Shown piece after piece: positions 59,758 through 64,000 of a stretch of DNA of 64,000 nt (its first letter is position 1; every line of letters begins with the position of its first letter). Both the position numbers and the translations under genes were made by a program. A model generated the notes under the pieces. That model was not told where the DNA came from. It ran no database searches and worked only from the letters and a program-made list of their open reading frames with translations. The DNA is from Acanthochlamys bracteata (Eukaryota > Streptophyta > Magnoliopsida > Pandanales > Velloziaceae). Where the stretch lies: assembly GCA_019914995.1 (NCBI GenBank), contig CM034133.1, positions 5,022,001 through 5,086,000 of the forward strand, given 5' to 3'.

Positions 59758-60225
59758 CACTACTGTAATAAACAGCTTCAGCGACTGATAATAACTTATG
59801 ATAATTTACTATTGTTAGTCGGCAAAATACATTAGCGACTGAAAAAAGAGCAGTAGGCAGAACGTCCACAAATCGAGGTCGGTAAACTGTTTGCCGATTA
59901 AAGAAAGAAGTTAGTTGGCATTGCACAATAAATCACCGACTGAATATGGCAGACAGCATTTGCCAACTGAGATGTTGATCGGAAACTTTACCAACGCACA
60001 TATTAGTTGGCAATTACCGACCAACGTTTCAGTCGGTAAATGCCGACTAATATGTTAGTCAGTACATTTCGACTAATGTTATAGTCGGGATTTCCTACTA
60101 ATGGTGCAACCGAGAATTACCTACTATTATTTGTAGTAGGAGATTGCAGACTAGTGGTTAGTCGGTAATTGCATCCTGCGTTAGTCAGTAAGTGCCGACT
60201 GGGTGCTTGTCAGTCGGCATACATA
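59758..60225. repeat. CACTA subterminal repeat array
   Basis: Many direct and inverted copies of GTCGGTAA, TGCCGACT, GTCGGCA and TTAGTCGG occur, for example ATTACCGACC followed by TTTCAGTCGGTAAATGCCG. Such arrays are the TNPA-type binding regions of CACTA elements. Confidence 0.8.
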
Positions 60226-61190
60226 TGAAACATCACTGTTGAGCGTTTTTATTTCACATCAACCTGATATTCATATCATTTCTATTCATATCTGGTATTC
60301 ACACAAGCACTGATCAATCTAACAAAAATTATCCAAATTCACATCACTCAACACTTATAGTTTATACACAACTCTACTATACATTCACCACATGTGTTCC
60401 ACACACAACTTTGATGAAAAGAAAACTTTAAATTTTCATTCTCCTCAAGTGGTTAAACTAAACTCCATGGTTTAATACAGTTGCATCCATACATCATATC
60501 ATACATTAACTGAAGATGAATAAAGCAAAGCTTGGTCTCTCTTACAATGAAGCTCCCTAGCTACCTATATGAAACAACATCCCTGCAATAAACAAAGCAA
60601 ATAATCTTATTATAAGACATAGAGCGAAAAATATATACGTTTTGAAATCATTAATACTGATAGTAAGCATGCATTAACAGAGCCAACTTCTCTATGGATT
60701 GGATTCATAATGCATTAACAGATCCTACTTACACTACTAGCACGTAGCTAGCTCTCCTATGCCATGGGCCATCAATAAGCTAGAGATAGCATTATTACAA
60801 ATTTTTTACATATGACTGCCTACATATCCACATATGACTGCAAAAGAAATGCCCCAACGGCGATCAGTGATGCAAAACATTCGAAAGAATATGACAAGTT
60901 TGCATATGGATGATAAACCTTGTAGGACAATCTTCAATACCACAAGATTTATTAGTGTCTACAAGTATTTTGGATAAGCACTTATTGGCTAACTAATAAT
61001 TTTGCTGCCGCAAGTAACTTTAGAAAATTCGTATGTACCTTATAAAATTCAAACAGAAAAGCATGAGTAGGACAAAATTAATAAAACTACTTCAAAGCTA
61101 TTGGTGTAAAGTAAATTCACAAAATAAAACTAATAGAGTAAAACTAATAAATAATAAGAAACACATATTGAACTTACTATAAAAGTGGTC
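60226..61190. other. Noncoding interior of the CACTA element
   Basis: No coding motif or repeat recognised. Confidence 0.4.
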
Positions 61191-62640
61191 CAGTAGCATT
61201 TGTAACTTTTCCCAACATCTCCATAATGAATGATACTTTTTTTTCATTTCACGGAGGCGTTGTCTAGTTTCGAGCAGTTCATTTTATTGCTTCTTAAGCT
61301 CATATTGTTGATTTTGAAACTCAGCCTGTTGTCTTTCATTTTTTTTCCTCTATAGTTATAATCTAATCTTTCAAAACTGAATTCTCATATATTTGGGTAG
61401 AGAAACCAACAGAACAGGTGGTAGGCGGCTTAGGTCCACGCCCACGTCCACGAATATACCCGCGTGCTTTTCCAAGCACCGATAGGCATATCTCTTCATC
61501 ATCGACGGTGTTCCCCTCCTCTTGAGACTTGGTCTGCATCTCTACTATTTGATTCTGTATTTAATTTAAAACAAAATATCATAGCATATTATAAACCTTA
61601 ACTCTTAAGGTTAAACGCTAAAAATTTGTATAAAAAGGACATAACTTACATAATTCGACTGCGACTCCTCCTATATCCAACTGTCCTTCTTTCTTTTGCA
61701 TTTAAAATATGCATCTCCTTATACAAATCAATACAATTGGCATTCTACAATTCATTAGAGAATTGATACAAGTTAATTAGTTAAAGTCCTCTTGTCTTTG
61801 TTATATTAATGCTATTAATTAGAAAACTATAAGAAAAATACCTTCTCTAGTTGTATTGCTGTAAAAGTGCGTGAGTCTGTAGTGTGCTTACTGTTATTCT
61901 TTGCACGAGCAGCTTTTGTTTTTTCTAGTTTTCTCTACATATAACCGATGATATGGGTATTATCCACCAATGAGATAAAAATTAAAAGGAAAAGTTTAGA
62001 TAAACGAATCTTATGATCCATTATGGCGAATCAAATTGATCGCATAGCCAAATCCATTCTTCACGTCGGGCTGCTAAATGTGTGAAGTCCTTATAAGGGT
62101 TTGCTCGAGCCCTGTCTCCGCCACCGACACTTCTAAAGTAGTCATGGCACTCATAACACCAATCTTTATATCACTAAGAACTAGTACTATGTAAAATGTT
62201 AAGGTCCCAATATCAGACAAATCTAACTCAAACTTGTCCTGCGATAATAAAAATATTTGTTAGCAACTATCAAACCTTAATAAAGTAGATTATGCCAACT
62301 TTAAGATACTTACAACCATCATGGAATAAATCTCATTCTTAATAGACTGATCAATCTTACTCCAACCTTTAGCATTTTTTACGGGAGCATAAGTACGAAT
62401 CAGATATGCCATCTCTCTTGCGAACCAACTTACGTGTTCACCGACTAGCCTCCATATGCCATTTGGGATATCAACGTTGATCTTTTCCTTATTTCTCAAT
62501 ATACACATTTCCAAGTCACTACATCTATTGCCCATTTGCGGACGTTGCTTTTGTGTGTCAACAGATCCTACGTAGAGGACAACTATGAGATGCATTAATT
62601 AGTACTTGACGAAGTTTATTTATAAAAAAAACTTATCGCT
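61190..62640 (-). pseudogene. PF03004-type (En/Spm-like) transposase gene, several exons, decayed
   Basis: Minus-strand phrases in order: NVDIPNGIWRLVGEHVSWF then AREMAYLIRTYAPVKNAKGW (about 62490-62360), DKFELDLSDIGTL (about 62238-62200), ARANPYKDFTHLAAREEWI then WLCDQFDSP (about 62110-62030), HTTDSRTFTAIQLE (about 61890-61850), and the C-terminal DEEICLSVLGKARGYIRGRG then RGPKPP (about 61500-61425). This is the order of the plant transposase family encoded beside TNP2 in CACTA elements. Exon limits are not secure; at least one frame change separates the LSDIG and ARANPYKD phrases. The product would bind subterminal repeats. Confidence 0.7.
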
Positions 62641-62857
62641 ACTAGAGCCATTAGGGTCTTGAGTCTCTAAATCAGCAATATTCTGAGTTGATTATAACAA
62701 TAGTCGTCTTCTATTAGATGTTGCCAATGCTATAAAGATAAATATAGAGAAAAGCTAGCACATGTATACAAAGTTCCATATAACAAAAAAAAAGTTAGAC
62801 TTAAAATTAAAATAGATGCAAACAAGTGTATAAGTTGAGTTTAATCTCACATGTGAC

Positions 62858-64000
62858 TTATAATTCAATTGCAATCATCATCACTATAGTTACACTCGTC
62901 CGAGCTGTCGTTTTCATTTTGATCATCACTAGGATGAATGCCTTCTTGGTGTCCAAAACCTCAATCACTTCATGATCAAGTTCAACTATTTTATTGAGAT
63001 GATCTATTTCTATACTACCATCTCCATTCCTTATGCTCGAACATTTCACTTCTTGATAGGCATAATTCTCTACGATGATCGCTTCTTCATCAACATGTGT
63101 GTCTTCTTCATCTCCGCCCCTCCAAACAATGAGGGATGATACAAATATCGATGTTGTGATTGTTGTACAACAACCCAATCGTTACCTTGCTTTGTATCTT
63201 GAACATAAAAAGCTCAAGTCATATTCATAGGAAAAACGAACGGATCATTTTGATACCATCTCTTGATAATGTTTATGCTAGTAAAATCATCATCAATCCT
63301 AACGGTTTTTTTGTGCTCCAAATCAAACCATACACATTTGAATAGAAAAATATGACAGCCCATGGGATAAGTCAAACTCAAGACTTCATTCAACAGAGTA
63401 TAGAAATTTAATCTTTATGATCACCTTACACACAAATTCTATTATTTTGAGTCAACAAACGACGCTCGCATTTGTTTGTTAGAAATTTCACTCCATTGAC
63501 AATGCATCCATCATATCTAATTACACGTTTATCTGGACCAAGGGCTAGCGAATACTTATCATCTGTAATTTTTACGTAGTGACATGGAGATGTCTTATAT
63601 ATAATAAAAATATATAGTGAATAAATATTCATTAAAGGTTAATGGCTATAAATAAAACCTAATGGTCAACTAATTATTTTATACTAGTTTATACTCGATT
63701 TTTGAACCACGTAGGAAACACATCTCTTTACCTTGATTCCAAATTTAATAGACTTATCATTTTGAAAAGCTCCTCGTGTTCACTGTAATTCTAAATTATG
63801 CTTAATAAGAGTCAAAGAATATTGTGTTTTTAAAATTCTAAAAACTTATCTGAGATATGGAACAACTATCGCAATTATTTAAAACAAACCAATGTGCCAA
63901 ACGGTACTCGTCTTCTGAGAAGAGAATTTGGTTTGCCTTACCCTATGGTCGGATCTTTTGAGAAAATACAGATAAAGTTGTATCAACCTGTTGCTCTCTA
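62858..64000 (-). pseudogene. TNP2-type transposase C-terminal part (DUF4216, DUF4218 tail), partial
   Basis: A DUF4216-like region occurs at about 63632-63160: ALGPDKRVIRYDGCIVNGVK, then FKCVWFDLEHKK and NDPFVFPMNMT-like, then NDWVVVQQSQHR. To its right a weaker stretch ends in a FPTWFKNRV-like phrase (about 63720-63695), matching the end of the preceding DUF4218 domain. An acidic tail follows toward 62858. The gene continues beyond the window; frames are interrupted, so it is called a pseudogene with an incomplete 5' part. Confidence 0.6.

Larger units (their letters stand above)
59758..64000 (-). mobile_element. CACTA (En/Spm) element, left part; runs off the window
   Basis: The terminus CACTACTGTAATAAA starts at 59758. 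It is followed by about 470 bp of subterminal repeats and then by decayed transposase genes, all on the minus strand, so this is the element's 3' end. Domain order from the right edge is a DUF4218-like tail, DUF4216, then the PF03004-type plant transposase (Ptta/En/Spm). The other terminus is beyond 64000. Coding parts are broken. Confidence 0.8.

Overview
The window is nuclear DNA from a flowering plant, most likely a monocot. Evidence: GT-AG introns, FAR1-type Mutator-like elements, CACTA, hAT and Tourist elements, Ty1/copia and Athila-type Ty3/gypsy retrotransposons, and a PR-10 protein whose LDWHxLGPK and PFSYVKERLEF stretches look like the asparagus AoPR1 type. It is AT-rich and gene-poor. 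I can support only two intact host genes: a two-exon PR-10/Bet v 1 gene (1127-1717, +) and a three-exon heavy-metal-associated isoprenylated plant protein, HIPP (24610-25640, +). No tRNA, rRNA or CRISPR array was recognised. All similarity statements come from reading motifs by eye, not from database searches.

Layout. 1-3670: PR-10 gene with a W-box cluster far upstream and an AT-rich MITE-like block. 3671-17857: two long-TIR Mutator-like elements lie end to end, about 50 bp apart, each coding for a FAR1/FHY3-like transposase (FAR1 zinc-binding domain, MULE DDE domain, SWIM zinc finger, C-terminal CCHC knuckle). Element 1 (3671-10800) is transcribed leftward and element 2 (about 10852-17857) rightward. 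Their TIRs are unusually long (about 2.2 kb and 1.5 kb), contain GC-rich minisatellites, and in element 1 include the transposase first exon. 17858-23420: an LTR-like block, copia remnants and several MITE-like AT-rich repeats. 23420-26150: the HIPP gene followed by a Tourist-like MITE with a TAA target duplication.

28380-56000 is a nest of elements. A degraded copia element (28647 to about 33386) sits in an older copia-type LTR. Two non-autonomous hAT-like elements (34824-37203; 39188-40853), each with an 8-bp target duplication, follow. A minus-strand copia pol (about 40950-54480) is split by a 9.7-kb Athila-type gypsy element (41505-51182, target duplication AACAT), which itself holds an inverted solo LTR of the same family (43717-44992, target duplication ATAAC). 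The retroelements are fossils with many breaks.

56000-64000: a further MITE, a CACTA-like end fragment (to 58870), and the left part of a CACTA (En/Spm) element starting at 59758 and running off the window, with decayed minus-strand transposase genes. The two host genes are unrelated in function; most of the rest is mobile DNA at different stages of decay.
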